In this document: in pieces, positions 1 to 5,453 of the stretch
How positions within the stretch are numbered: the first letter of the stretch is position 1
Layout of the letters: each line of letters begins with the position of its first letter
Origin: JANYIP01 sp031394045
GTDB lineage: Bacteria; Actinomycetota; Actinomycetes; Prado026
DNA length: 8,352 nucleotides
Reading direction: 5' to 3'
NCBI GenBank assembly: GCA_031394045.1
Contig: JANMWN010000138.1
Coordinates: 1-8,352, forward strand
The notes under the pieces: generated by a model
What the model saw: the letters and a program-made list of their open reading frames with translations, nothing else
Database searches by the model: none
What the model was told of the DNA's origin: nothing
Made by a program: the position numbers and the translations under genes

Positions 1-134
1 AGGTCGGCAACGGGTCGATCATCAGCCTGCACCTCGGCCATGCGGGCACCGTCCGTGCGCTGCCCGGCATCATCGACGGACTCGCCTCGCGGTCCCTGCA
101 ACCGGTCACAGTGACCGAGCTGCTCGTCGCGTGA
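1..134 (+). CDS. Polysaccharide deacetylase (NodB/CE4-type), C-terminal end only
   Basis: This is the 3' end of a gene that begins before the window; the reading frame starts at base 3 and gives 43 residues before TGA at 132-134. The visible part reads GSIISLHLGHAGTVRALPGI and then a stretch ending PVTVTELLVA. This matches the end of NodB-homology (carbohydrate esterase 4) domains, where a buried strand leads to a Leu-x-His motif carrying a catalytic-site histidine, followed by a Thr-x-x-Ala-Leu-Pro helix and a final 'VTVxEL' strand. Such enzymes remove N- or O-acetyl groups from cell-wall or secreted polysaccharides, usually outside the membrane. The stop lies 8 bases before the preferred start of the beta-propeller gene, so the two are probably co-transcribed. 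The metal-binding and catalytic Asp motifs are outside the window, so activity cannot be judged. Confidence 0.72.
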   Translation, partial: VGNGSIISLHLGHAGTVRALPGIIDGLASRSLQPVTVTELLVA

Positions 135-137
135 GGG
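133..137 (+). promoter_or_regulatory. Ribosome binding site deciding the beta-propeller start
   Basis: GAGGG at 133-137 lies 5 bases before ATG 143. It overlaps the stop of the upstream deacetylase gene. The alternative GTG at 131, which would overlap that stop as GTGA, has only pyrimidine-rich sequence before it and no Shine-Dalgarno match. This favours ATG 143, although translational coupling at GTG 131 is not excluded. Confidence 0.6.
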
Positions 138-142
138 CGCCC

Positions 143-1408
143 ATGTCGCGCGGGGCCCTGCTCAAGCTGGCCGGCGTCCTGTTCGCCGGCTCGATCCTCG
201 TGGTCGCCGAGCTGGCCGGTCAGGCCGTCATGTCGGGGAGCAGCGCGTCCGGCAGTGCGTCCGGCAACACGGCCGGCATGGCCGCCGACGGCTCAGGCGG
301 GATGACGGGGATGTCCGGCCAACGGACCCAGTCGACCGGATCACCGAGCGCGGACCCCACGCCGTCAGCTGTCGGGACCGCCGCTCTTCCCGGGATGCCG
401 CCGTTGCTGGACCCCAACGACGTGTACGCCGCCGACCGTCCCGGCCTGCTGTCGCCGGTCGTGGCGGGGTTCCCCAACCGCATCTACGTGCCCAACTCGC
501 TCAGCAACACGGTGACCGTCATCGACCCCGCCACGTACAAGGTGATCGGGACCTACCCGGTCGGTCGGGAGCCACAGCATGTCGTGCCCTCCTGGGACCT
601 GAAGACGTTGTGGGTCAACGACGATCTCGGCAACAACCTGATCCCCGTCGACCCCGCGACCGGCCGGTTCGGCCGGCCGGTGCCCGTGCACGACCCGTAC
701 AACCTGTACTTCACGCCCAACGGCCGGTATGCGATCGTGATGGCCAGCGCTGACCGCCAGATCGTCTTCCGCGACCCGCACACGATGGCTGTACGCCGGG
801 TCCTGCCTGTCCCCTGCCTGGGCGTCAACCACGCCGACTTCTCCCCCGACGGCCGGTACTTCATCGTCAGCTGCGAGTTCTCGGCCGAGCTGATCAAGGT
901 GGACACCGAGAAGATGACGGTGGTGGGTGACCTGCACCTGCCCGGTGGTGGCATGCCTCAAGACGTCAAGATCGCACCGGACGGCCATGTGTTCTACGTG
1001 GCCGACATGATGCGCAACGGGATATGGCTGGTCGACGGTGCGCACTTCCGCATCCTGCGGCTGCTGCCGACCGGGCTCGGCGCCCACGGCGAGTACATCA
1101 GCAGGGACTCAACGCTGATGTACGTCTCGAACCGGGGCGAGGGGTCGATCTCCCTGCTGGACGTACGCACCGACCGGCTCGTCGGCAAGTGGCGAATCCC
1201 CGGCGGCGGCAGCCCGGACATGGGTGGGCTCTCGGCCGACGGCAAGGTGCTCTGGCTCTCCGGCCGCTACGACGGCGTCGTCTACGCGATCGCCACGACC
1301 GACGGCCGGGTGCTGGCCAGGATCAAGGTCGGCCTGGGCCCGCACGGGCTGTGCGTCTACCCGCAGCCGGGGCGCTACTCCCTCGGCCATACAGGCATCT
1401 TCCGCTGA
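143..1408 (+). CDS. Exported YVTN/YncE-type beta-propeller protein
   Basis: The product has 421 residues from ATG 143 (425 from GTG 131). A hydrophobic segment at about residues 8-28, after a short basic N-terminus, is a signal peptide or anchor. Residues 30-80 form a low-complexity Gly/Ser/Ala/Thr linker with Met 30, 46, 54 and 57. From about 113 to 415 come some seven short repeats of the YVTN type, for example IYVPNSLSNTVTVIDPAT near 114-131, FSPDGRYFIVS near 233-243 and LMYVSNRGEGSISLLD near 325-340. These are the strands of a seven-bladed propeller related to YncE, 40-residue-repeat surface proteins and the N-terminal domain of nitrous oxide reductase. The C-terminus ends PQPGRYSLGHTGIFR, an ending I recall from actinobacterial proteins encoded beside polysaccharide deacetylases. 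It probably sits outside the membrane as a binding or scaffold protein. No catalytic motif is visible and the ligand is unknown. It is likely in one operon with the deacetylase. Confidence 0.9.
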   Translation: MSRGALLKLAGVLFAGSILVVAELAGQAVMSGSSASGSASGNTAGMAADGSGGMTGMSGQRTQSTGSPSADPTPSAVGTAALPGMPPLLDPNDVYAADRPGLLSPVVAGFPNRIYVPNSLSNTVTVIDPATYKVIGTYPVGREPQHVVPSWDLKTLWVNDDLGNNLIPVDPATGRFGRPVPVHDPYNLYFTPNGRYAIVMASADRQIVFRDPHTMAVRRVLPVPCLGVNHADFSPDGRYFIVSCEFSAELIKVDTEKMTVVGDLHLPGGGMPQDVKIAPDGHVFYVADMMRNGIWLVDGAHFRILRLLPTGLGAHGEYISRDSTLMYVSNRGEGSISLLDVRTDRLVGKWRIPGGGSPDMGGLSADGKVLWLSGRYDGVVYAIATTDGRVLARIKVGLGPHGLCVYPQPGRYSLGHTGIFR

Positions 1409-1427
1409 CCGATCGACCCTCCCGCAG

Positions 1428-1442
1428 GCCCCCTTCGGGGGC
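1428..1442 (+). terminator. Hairpin after the beta-propeller gene
   Basis: GCCCCCTTCGGGGGC, 19 bases after the stop, folds into a 6-bp G/C stem with a TTC loop (or a shorter stem with a stable UUCG tetraloop). No T-tract follows, which is common for actinobacterial terminators but lowers certainty. It separates the deacetylase/propeller unit from the phosphoesterase gene. Confidence 0.5.
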
Positions 1443-1448
1443 TAGGCT
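1443..1448 (+). promoter_or_regulatory. Possible -10 element (TAGGCT) of the phosphoesterase gene
   Basis: TAGGCT fits the TAnnnT pattern of actinobacterial housekeeping -10 boxes and would start transcription near 1455, about 54 bases before ATG 1509. No -35 box resembling TTGACA is visible at the right distance, because that stretch is occupied by the GC-rich hairpin. The same hexamer appears before the large surface-protein gene at 5421. This is weak evidence. Confidence 0.25.
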
Positions 1449-1476
1449 CCGAGCCGAGGCAGCAGGTAGTCAACGG

Positions 1477-1492
1477 GACCGGTGCACCGGTC
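1477..1492. promoter_or_regulatory. Perfect 16-bp palindrome in the phosphoesterase leader
   Basis: GACCGGTGCACCGGTC is its own reverse complement over all 16 bases. It ends 5 bases before the GAGGAG ribosome binding site at 1498-1503. As DNA it could be an operator for a dimeric repressor. As RNA it could form a 6-bp stem with a TGCA loop next to the ribosome site. Neither function is proven by the sequence. GTG at 1482, in frame with the phosphoesterase, lies inside it. Confidence 0.4.
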
Positions 1493-1497
1493 GGGGC

Positions 1498-1503
1498 GAG
1501 GAG
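1498..1503 (+). promoter_or_regulatory. Ribosome binding site of the phosphoesterase gene
   Basis: GAGGAG lies 5 bases before ATG 1509. It settles the start against the in-frame GTG at 1482, which has no Shine-Dalgarno sequence and would put nine extra, mostly polar residues before the signal peptide. Confidence 0.8.
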
Positions 1504-1508
1504 CACAC

Positions 1509-2513
1509 ATGCGCGCGCGTCGGTTACGCGCGGCCCTGGCCGCCTCCATCGTCGGTGCAGCCCTGCTCGTCGGGCCGGTATCGACCTCGACCGCCGGAGC
1601 AGCGCCCAGTGTCACTGCGCCGTCCGGGCCCTGCGGGCTGCTGCCGTACCCGCCGAACAGCAAGCCGGTCTACCAGCACGTCGTCGTGATCATGGAAGAG
1701 AACCTCAGCTATGCCAGCTACAACGCGTCCACGCAGGCGACGTACCTGCACGGCCTCGGCGCGGCCTGCGGCTCCGAGTCGAACATGCACGCGGCCACGC
1801 ACCCCTCTCAGCCGAACTACATGGCAGCAACGTCGGGCGTCGCGACAGGAACCGCCGTGCACACCGGGAACGACAACGTGTTCCACCAGCTCCAGGTCGC
1901 CGGGAAGACCTGGAAGAACTACGCCGAGTCGATGCCCTCAGCCTGCTCGAGGAGCTCGGTCACGGCGCCGGCCTACAAGACCGGGCACGTCCCGGCCTTC
2001 TGGTACACGAACCTGGCCACTCCCACGAACACCTGCGCCACCAACGCCGTCCCCCTGTCGCCCGCGCTCGACAACGCGATCGCCGCCGACTCGTTGCCGA
2101 CGTACGCATGGATCACGCCCAGCGCGTGCGACGACATGCACTGGCTCAGCGGCTGCGCGACCGACCCGACGCTCCGGGTCGCCACCGGGGACGCCTGGCT
2201 CTCCGCGCTGATCCCGCGGCTGACCGCCATGCCGAGCTACCGGGCCGGCAAGACCCTCGTCATCGTCACGTTCGACGAGGGCGACGAGGACAGCACCACC
2301 GGGGTCGACTGCACCGCGGCGACCTACTACCTCACCCATCCCGACTGCCAGATCCCCACGGTCGTGGTGTCGGCGTACATCCGGCCCGGCGCGACCGACG
2401 CGGCCGACCACAACCTCTACGCGCTGCTAGCGACGACGCAGGACATTCTCGGGCTCAAGCGACTCGGTCGAGCAGCCGGCCAGCACAGCCTTCGCCCGGG
2501 CCTGCACTTCTGA
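1509..2513 (+). CDS. Secreted phosphoesterase (AcpA / phospholipase C superfamily, PF04185-like)
   Basis: The protein has 334 residues. A signal peptide with a basic n-region (MRARRLR), a hydrophobic core at about 8-23 and an AGAA-type cleavage site near 30-32 directs export. The mature part shows the family's landmarks in order: VVVIMEEN at 58-65 (Glu64 and Asn65 match metal ligands of AcpA-type acid phosphatases), HPSQPNY at 98-104 (Ser100 is the likely nucleophile), VIVTFDEGD at 251-259 (Asp256-Glu257, metal ligands), and ADHNLYALLATTQDILGL near 299-315, which matches the typical C-terminal His-containing segment. The enzyme should hydrolyse phosphomonoesters or phosphodiesters outside the membrane; phosphatase versus phospholipase C cannot be decided from sequence, although the short length favours the phosphatase-like group. 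Eight cysteines (42, 87, 146, 176, 207, 216, 268, 280) suggest disulfides in an exported protein. It appears to be a single-gene unit, convergent with the antiporter gene. Confidence 0.92.
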   Translation: MRARRLRAALAASIVGAALLVGPVSTSTAGAAPSVTAPSGPCGLLPYPPNSKPVYQHVVVIMEENLSYASYNASTQATYLHGLGAACGSESNMHAATHPSQPNYMAATSGVATGTAVHTGNDNVFHQLQVAGKTWKNYAESMPSACSRSSVTAPAYKTGHVPAFWYTNLATPTNTCATNAVPLSPALDNAIAADSLPTYAWITPSACDDMHWLSGCATDPTLRVATGDAWLSALIPRLTAMPSYRAGKTLVIVTFDEGDEDSTTGVDCTAATYYLTHPDCQIPTVVVSAYIRPGATDAADHNLYALLATTQDILGLKRLGRAAGQHSLRPGLHF

Positions 2514-2538
2514 GCTCTGGCGGCCCGGACTCGACTCA

Positions 2539-2553
2539 GCCGACTCAGTCGGC
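2539..2553. terminator. Possible bidirectional terminator between convergent genes
   Basis: GCCGACTCAGTCGGC is an inverted repeat with 7-base arms around one central base, realistically a 5-bp stem with a 5-base loop. It lies between the convergent phosphoesterase (ends 2513) and antiporter (ends 2545) genes and overlaps the antiporter stop codon. No T-run follows on either strand, so termination is only inferred from its position and symmetry. Confidence 0.33.
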
Positions 2554-4017
2554 CGTTGGCTCGCGGAACGCCGCGACGATGTCGGCGTGCAGCTCGGGGT
2601 CGGCGAGGACGAGCACCTCGTCGCCCACCTGGAGCGTGGTGTCGCGGCGTACGGCGAGCAAGGCGCGGTCGCGTACGACGAAGCAGACCCAGACTTCCGC
2701 GGGCAGGTCCGGGAGGGTGTCGATGGTGTGGCCGTCGGCGGGAGAGCCGGCCTCGACCACCATGCGGTGCACGCCGTCGGGCTCGTCCCGCAGCCGTACG
2801 CCGAGAGCCCACGGCTCGGGGGCGACGGTACGCATCGGCAGCCTCAGCAACCCGGCGACCGTCGGCAGGAAGGTCCCCTGCAGCAGGACCGAGAGCGCGA
2901 CGACCACCACGATGATCCCGTAGAGGCGGGACGCCTGGTCAATCTGCGTGGCCAGGACGAAGCTGCCGAGCAGGATGGGCACGGCACCCTTGAGGCCTGC
3001 GAAGAGGATGAAGCCGCGCTCGTTGCGCGCCAGTTCGGCCGGGAGCAGGCAGAGCCCGACGAGAACCGGTCTGATCACGAAGGCCACGACAGTACCGAGC
3101 ACCAGGCCGGGCACCCAGACGTCCGTCCGCGCGAGGATGGACAGGTCCAGCGTGAGCCCGAGCACGACGAAGGCCACGATCTCGCCCAGGCTTGCCAGGG
3201 CCGAGTGGAAGCGCTCGACCTCCCGCTTGAAGGGCGCGCGCACGTCGCCCACCAGGATGCCTGCGACGAAGACGGCGAGGAAGCCCGAGCCGTGGGCGAC
3301 GGTGGCCAGGCCGTAGAGCACGAAGGCGCTCATGAGCGTGCGCAGCGGGTACAGGCCTTCGCTCGGCAGGCTGACGCTGCGCATGAACCAGACCAGGGCC
3401 AGGCCGCCGGCGACGCCGACCGCGGCACCGACGCCCATCTCGAGCACGAACTCACCCACGATGTGGCCGATCGCTCCGGGACCGAGGCCGCCGGCCGCGA
3501 TCAGGCTGGCCATGAGCGCGATGCCGACCGGGTCGTTCGCCCCCGACTCACCCTCGAGGATGGTCCCGCTGCGCCCGGCCACCTCACGCTGCCCGAGGAC
3601 GGAGAAGACGACGGCGGGATCGGTGGGGGCGACCGCAGTCGCGACCAGGAGCGAGACGTACCAGCTCAGGTCGAGAGCCAGGTGCACGAACAGCGCGGCC
3701 GCGCCGACGGTCAGGAAGGTCCCCACCACGCCGACGACCACGATCGGCGCAGCAGCGACCCGGAACCGCGTCCAGCCGATGTGCATTCCGCCGTCGAACA
3801 GGATGCAGACGAGCGCGATCGTGACGAGCTGCTCGACCAGGTGCAGCGACGGGGAGTGCAACCTCGGGAAGATGTGGACCGCGAGGGCGGCGCCAGCCAG
3901 GAACAGCGCGGGGGTCGGGACCTTGATGCGCTCGGACAGCCGGTTGGAGAGGACCGCTAGCAGGCCGACGGCTGCAACAAGGAGGACCTGGAGCGCGAAG
4001 GACTGGGTGTCAGTCAC
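2545..4017 (-). CDS. CPA1-family K+(Na+)/H+ antiporter with C-terminal RCK_C/TrkA_C domain
   Basis: The protein has 490 residues from GTG 4017. Residues 8 to about 392 are a chain of hydrophobic segments typical of the 12-13 helix cation:proton antiporter fold. Diagnostic motifs are LFDGGMHI at 73-80, TDPAVVFSVL at 132-141 and GESGANDP at 156-163. Asn161-Asp162 is the CPA1-type ion-binding pair (CPA2 members have Asp-Asp). A soluble domain from about 400 to 485, with VVEAGSPADGHTIDTLP at 420-436 and GDEVLVLADP at 465-474, matches RCK_C/TrkA_C regulatory domains. The layout is that of the NhaP2/CvrA K+/H+ antiporter group, but the protein ends right after RCK_C and is shorter than E. coli CvrA (about 580 residues). 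It should exchange cytoplasmic K+ or Na+ for H+ at the inner membrane; the ion is not certain. It is the second gene of an operon, 18 bases after the L,D-transpeptidase. Confidence 0.94.
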   Translation of the reverse strand: MTDTQSFALQVLLVAAVGLLAVLSNRLSERIKVPTPALFLAGAALAVHIFPRLHSPSLHLVEQLVTIALVCILFDGGMHIGWTRFRVAAAPIVVVGVVGTFLTVGAAALFVHLALDLSWYVSLLVATAVAPTDPAVVFSVLGQREVAGRSGTILEGESGANDPVGIALMASLIAAGGLGPGAIGHIVGEFVLEMGVGAAVGVAGGLALVWFMRSVSLPSEGLYPLRTLMSAFVLYGLATVAHGSGFLAVFVAGILVGDVRAPFKREVERFHSALASLGEIVAFVVLGLTLDLSILARTDVWVPGLVLGTVVAFVIRPVLVGLCLLPAELARNERGFILFAGLKGAVPILLGSFVLATQIDQASRLYGIIVVVVALSVLLQGTFLPTVAGLLRLPMRTVAPEPWALGVRLRDEPDGVHRMVVEAGSPADGHTIDTLPDLPAEVWVCFVVRDRALLAVRRDTTLQVGDEVLVLADPELHADIVAAFREPTAD

Positions 4018-4026
4018 CTCCGGCGC

Positions 4027-4033
4027 ACCTCCT
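4027..4033 (-). promoter_or_regulatory. Ribosome binding site of the antiporter gene
   Basis: On the minus strand AGGAGGT lies 9 bases before GTG 4017 and 2 bases after the TGA of the transpeptidase gene. A second GGAG directly touches the GTG and is too close to act. The strong site, filling most of the 18-base gap, supports the GTG start and co-transcription. Confidence 0.85.
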
Positions 4034-4035
4034 GG

Positions 4036-5325
4036 TCAGCCGACCGGAATGGGCACCGTGGTCACGGGGGCATGCAGGGCGGAGCCGGCCACCCAGGCAG
4101 TCCACGTGGTGTTCCAGTCGGTCATGCCGGGGTCCCCGCTGGCCACCAGGTCATCGGCGTTCCGGATCGTACCGGTGACGGTGACGAGGTCGCCGTACTG
4201 CGCAAGCTTGTAGTACGAGATGGCGTGCGACGGGCTGAGGTTGATGCAGCCGTGCGAGACGTTGGACCTCCCCTGGCTGCCGACCGACCAGGGCGCCGAG
4301 TGGATGAACGTCCCCGACCACGTGAGCCGGGAGTCCCAGTTGACGGTGAGGTCGTAGAAGTTCGGGTTCTTGGGGTCACACGTGATGTTGGCGTGGCAGC
4401 TCGTCATCCGCCGGGTCTGCTGCTTGAGCAGGATGATGTAGTTGCCGCTGCGGGTGGCGAACTCCGGCCGGCCCAGGCTTGTAGGCCAGGTGGCGTACTT
4501 CTTGCCGGAGACGTACAGCGTGAGCGTGTGCTTCTTGCCGTCGACTCTGGTCACGTGCGCATCGCCCACGGTGAAGTCGACGGTGGTGCTGGCCTGACCG
4601 AACAGCGTGAGCCCGACGCGTACGCCCTTGAGGACGGCCACCAGGCGCACCTGGCTCCGGGCCGGCCACGTGGTCTGCGGGCGGAAGTGCACCTCCTGCG
4701 AGCCGAACCAGTGCCAGGCGCCGACGACCGGCGTCGAGCTGAAGACCACAAGCGCTCGTTCTACGGCAGGCTTGTCCTTGATCGGCTTGTAGAAGCGGAG
4801 CACGATCGGCGCGTTGACACCGACGATCTGCCCGGCCGCAGGAGTGACGGTGAAGCCGACCGTGGAGCTCGAGGCGAGGGTGCCCACGCGTACCGAGGCC
4901 TTGAGGGTCTGGGCCTGCCCGTTGGAGTCGGTGACGGCCGCCGCGATGTCGTACGTCGCGCCCGGGTAGGGAAGCCCGATGCTGCTCCAGCTCTTGCCGC
5001 CGGTCTTGACCTTGCCGCCCAGCTGCATGCCCCCCGTGTGGTTGGTGACCGCGACAGACGTCATGACGCCCCCGGCGACGGCGACCGCCATCGCCTTGGT
5101 CGGCGACTGGGCGGCCGGCACGACCAGGTGCAGAGGGAGCGCTGACGGGCCGGTGGCAGAGGCCGTGGTGGTCGGTGACGCGGCCGGCTGGCCGGCCGCC
5201 GCTGCCTTCGGGGTGCAACCCGAGAGGGCGAGCGAGACCGCTGCCGCGGCAGCGACGAGGCCGATCAGTGCGCGAGTACGAGGTGTACGGGGGGAAGACG
5301 ACACGTCGGTTCTCTCATCCGGCAC
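4036..5325 (-). CDS. L,D-transpeptidase lipoprotein, LdtMt2-type (Ig-like domains + YkuD)
   Basis: The protein has 429 residues from GTG 5325. A hydrophobic core at 19-34 ends in the lipobox LSGC (Cys37), so it is a lipoprotein on the outer face of the membrane. A Pro/Ser/Thr/Ala linker follows (about 40-62). Residues 63-150 and 151-253 look like the two Ig-like domains of mycobacterial Ldt enzymes. The YkuD catalytic domain (about 260-386) carries IHSAPWSVGS at 341-350 and SNVSHGCINLS at 354-364: His342, His358 and nucleophile Cys360. The 18-residue His-to-Cys spacing is the same as I recall for LdtMt2. The C-terminal tail (WNTTWTAWVAGSAL) is also typical of actinobacterial Ldts. The enzyme forms 3-3 crosslinks between peptidoglycan stems and is the usual carbapenem-sensitive class. 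Unusual are Cys310 and Cys316 just before the catalytic strand. GTG 5325 has no ribosome site; GTG 5304 (residue 8), preceded by a weak GAGAGA, is an alternative start. Confidence 0.95.
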   Translation of the reverse strand: MPDERTDVSSSPRTPRTRALIGLVAAAAAVSLALSGCTPKAAAAGQPAASPTTTASATGPSALPLHLVVPAAQSPTKAMAVAVAGGVMTSVAVTNHTGGMQLGGKVKTGGKSWSSIGLPYPGATYDIAAAVTDSNGQAQTLKASVRVGTLASSSTVGFTVTPAAGQIVGVNAPIVLRFYKPIKDKPAVERALVVFSSTPVVGAWHWFGSQEVHFRPQTTWPARSQVRLVAVLKGVRVGLTLFGQASTTVDFTVGDAHVTRVDGKKHTLTLYVSGKKYATWPTSLGRPEFATRSGNYIILLKQQTRRMTSCHANITCDPKNPNFYDLTVNWDSRLTWSGTFIHSAPWSVGSQGRSNVSHGCINLSPSHAISYYKLAQYGDLVTVTGTIRNADDLVASGDPGMTDWNTTWTAWVAGSALHAPVTTVPIPVG

Positions 5326-5336
5326 GAGGGAATATC

Positions 5337-5342
5337 AAGGTA
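5337..5342 (-). promoter_or_regulatory. Possible -10 element of the transpeptidase-antiporter operon
   Basis: On the minus strand TACCTT fits TAnnnT and would start transcription about 5 bases before GTG 5325. That would make the message nearly leaderless and agrees with the lack of a ribosome binding site there. No convincing -35 box is seen. This is a guess from position and pattern. Confidence 0.22.
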
Positions 5343-5399
5343 CGGCACGCCAGTTCGGGGCGCCCACATTGAATCGACCGGGAGCGGCGTTTCCTGGAG

Positions 5400-5426
5400 T
5401 TGCCGCCCGCAGCGATCCGATAGGCT
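5400..5426 (+). promoter_or_regulatory. Candidate promoter of the large surface-protein gene
   Basis: TTGCCG at 5400-5405 and TAGGCT at 5421-5426 resemble actinobacterial -35 and -10 boxes. The spacer is 15 bases, shorter than the usual 16-18. Transcription would begin near 5433, about 20 bases before ATG 5454, which leaves room for the ribosome site. Confidence 0.35.
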
Positions 5427-5441
5427 CCCGCCGGGTTGGAC

Positions 5442-5447
5442 GGAAGG
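5442..5447 (+). promoter_or_regulatory. Ribosome binding site of the large surface-protein gene
   Basis: GGAAGG lies 6 bases before ATG 5454. An in-frame ATG at 5481 follows a run of G directly next to it with no proper spacing, so 5454 is preferred; both starts keep the signal peptide core. Confidence 0.65.
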
Positions 5448-5453
5448 CGGGAC

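Larger units (their letters stand above)
5326..5453. other. Divergent intergenic region
   Basis: These 128 bases separate the minus-strand transpeptidase operon from the plus-strand surface-protein gene and must hold both promoters if each is transcribed separately. They contain the candidate -10 boxes at 5337-5342 (minus) and 5421-5426 (plus). I see no long inverted repeat, riboswitch or small gene. Confidence 0.6.

Noticed and set aside
658..682. CCGG/GGCC-rich inverted repeats inside the propeller gene
   Set aside because: They fall in coding sequence where Gly, Arg and Pro codons produce such patterns; there is no sign of a regulatory or recombination role.
1482..1508. GTG 1482 as the start of the phosphoesterase
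   Set aside because: It has no ribosome binding site, lies inside the 16-bp palindrome and adds residues before a normal signal peptide. ATG 1509 has GAGGAG at the right distance.
1024..1689. 221-codon plus-strand open frame bridging the propeller and phosphoesterase genes
   Set aside because: It overlaps two well-supported genes in another frame and crosses a hairpin; its Arg/Pro/Ala-rich product has no features.
2587..3960. 457-codon open frame on the plus strand opposite the antiporter gene
   Set aside because: It is fully antisense to a gene with clear CPA1 motifs. The translation is rich in Asp, Glu, Arg, His and Gln with no hydrophobic core or domain, as expected for a GC-rich shadow frame.
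4072..5145. 357-codon open frame on the plus strand opposite the L,D-transpeptidase
   Set aside because: It is antisense to an unmistakable YkuD gene; it is Arg/Asp/Gly/Val-rich with no recognisable motif.
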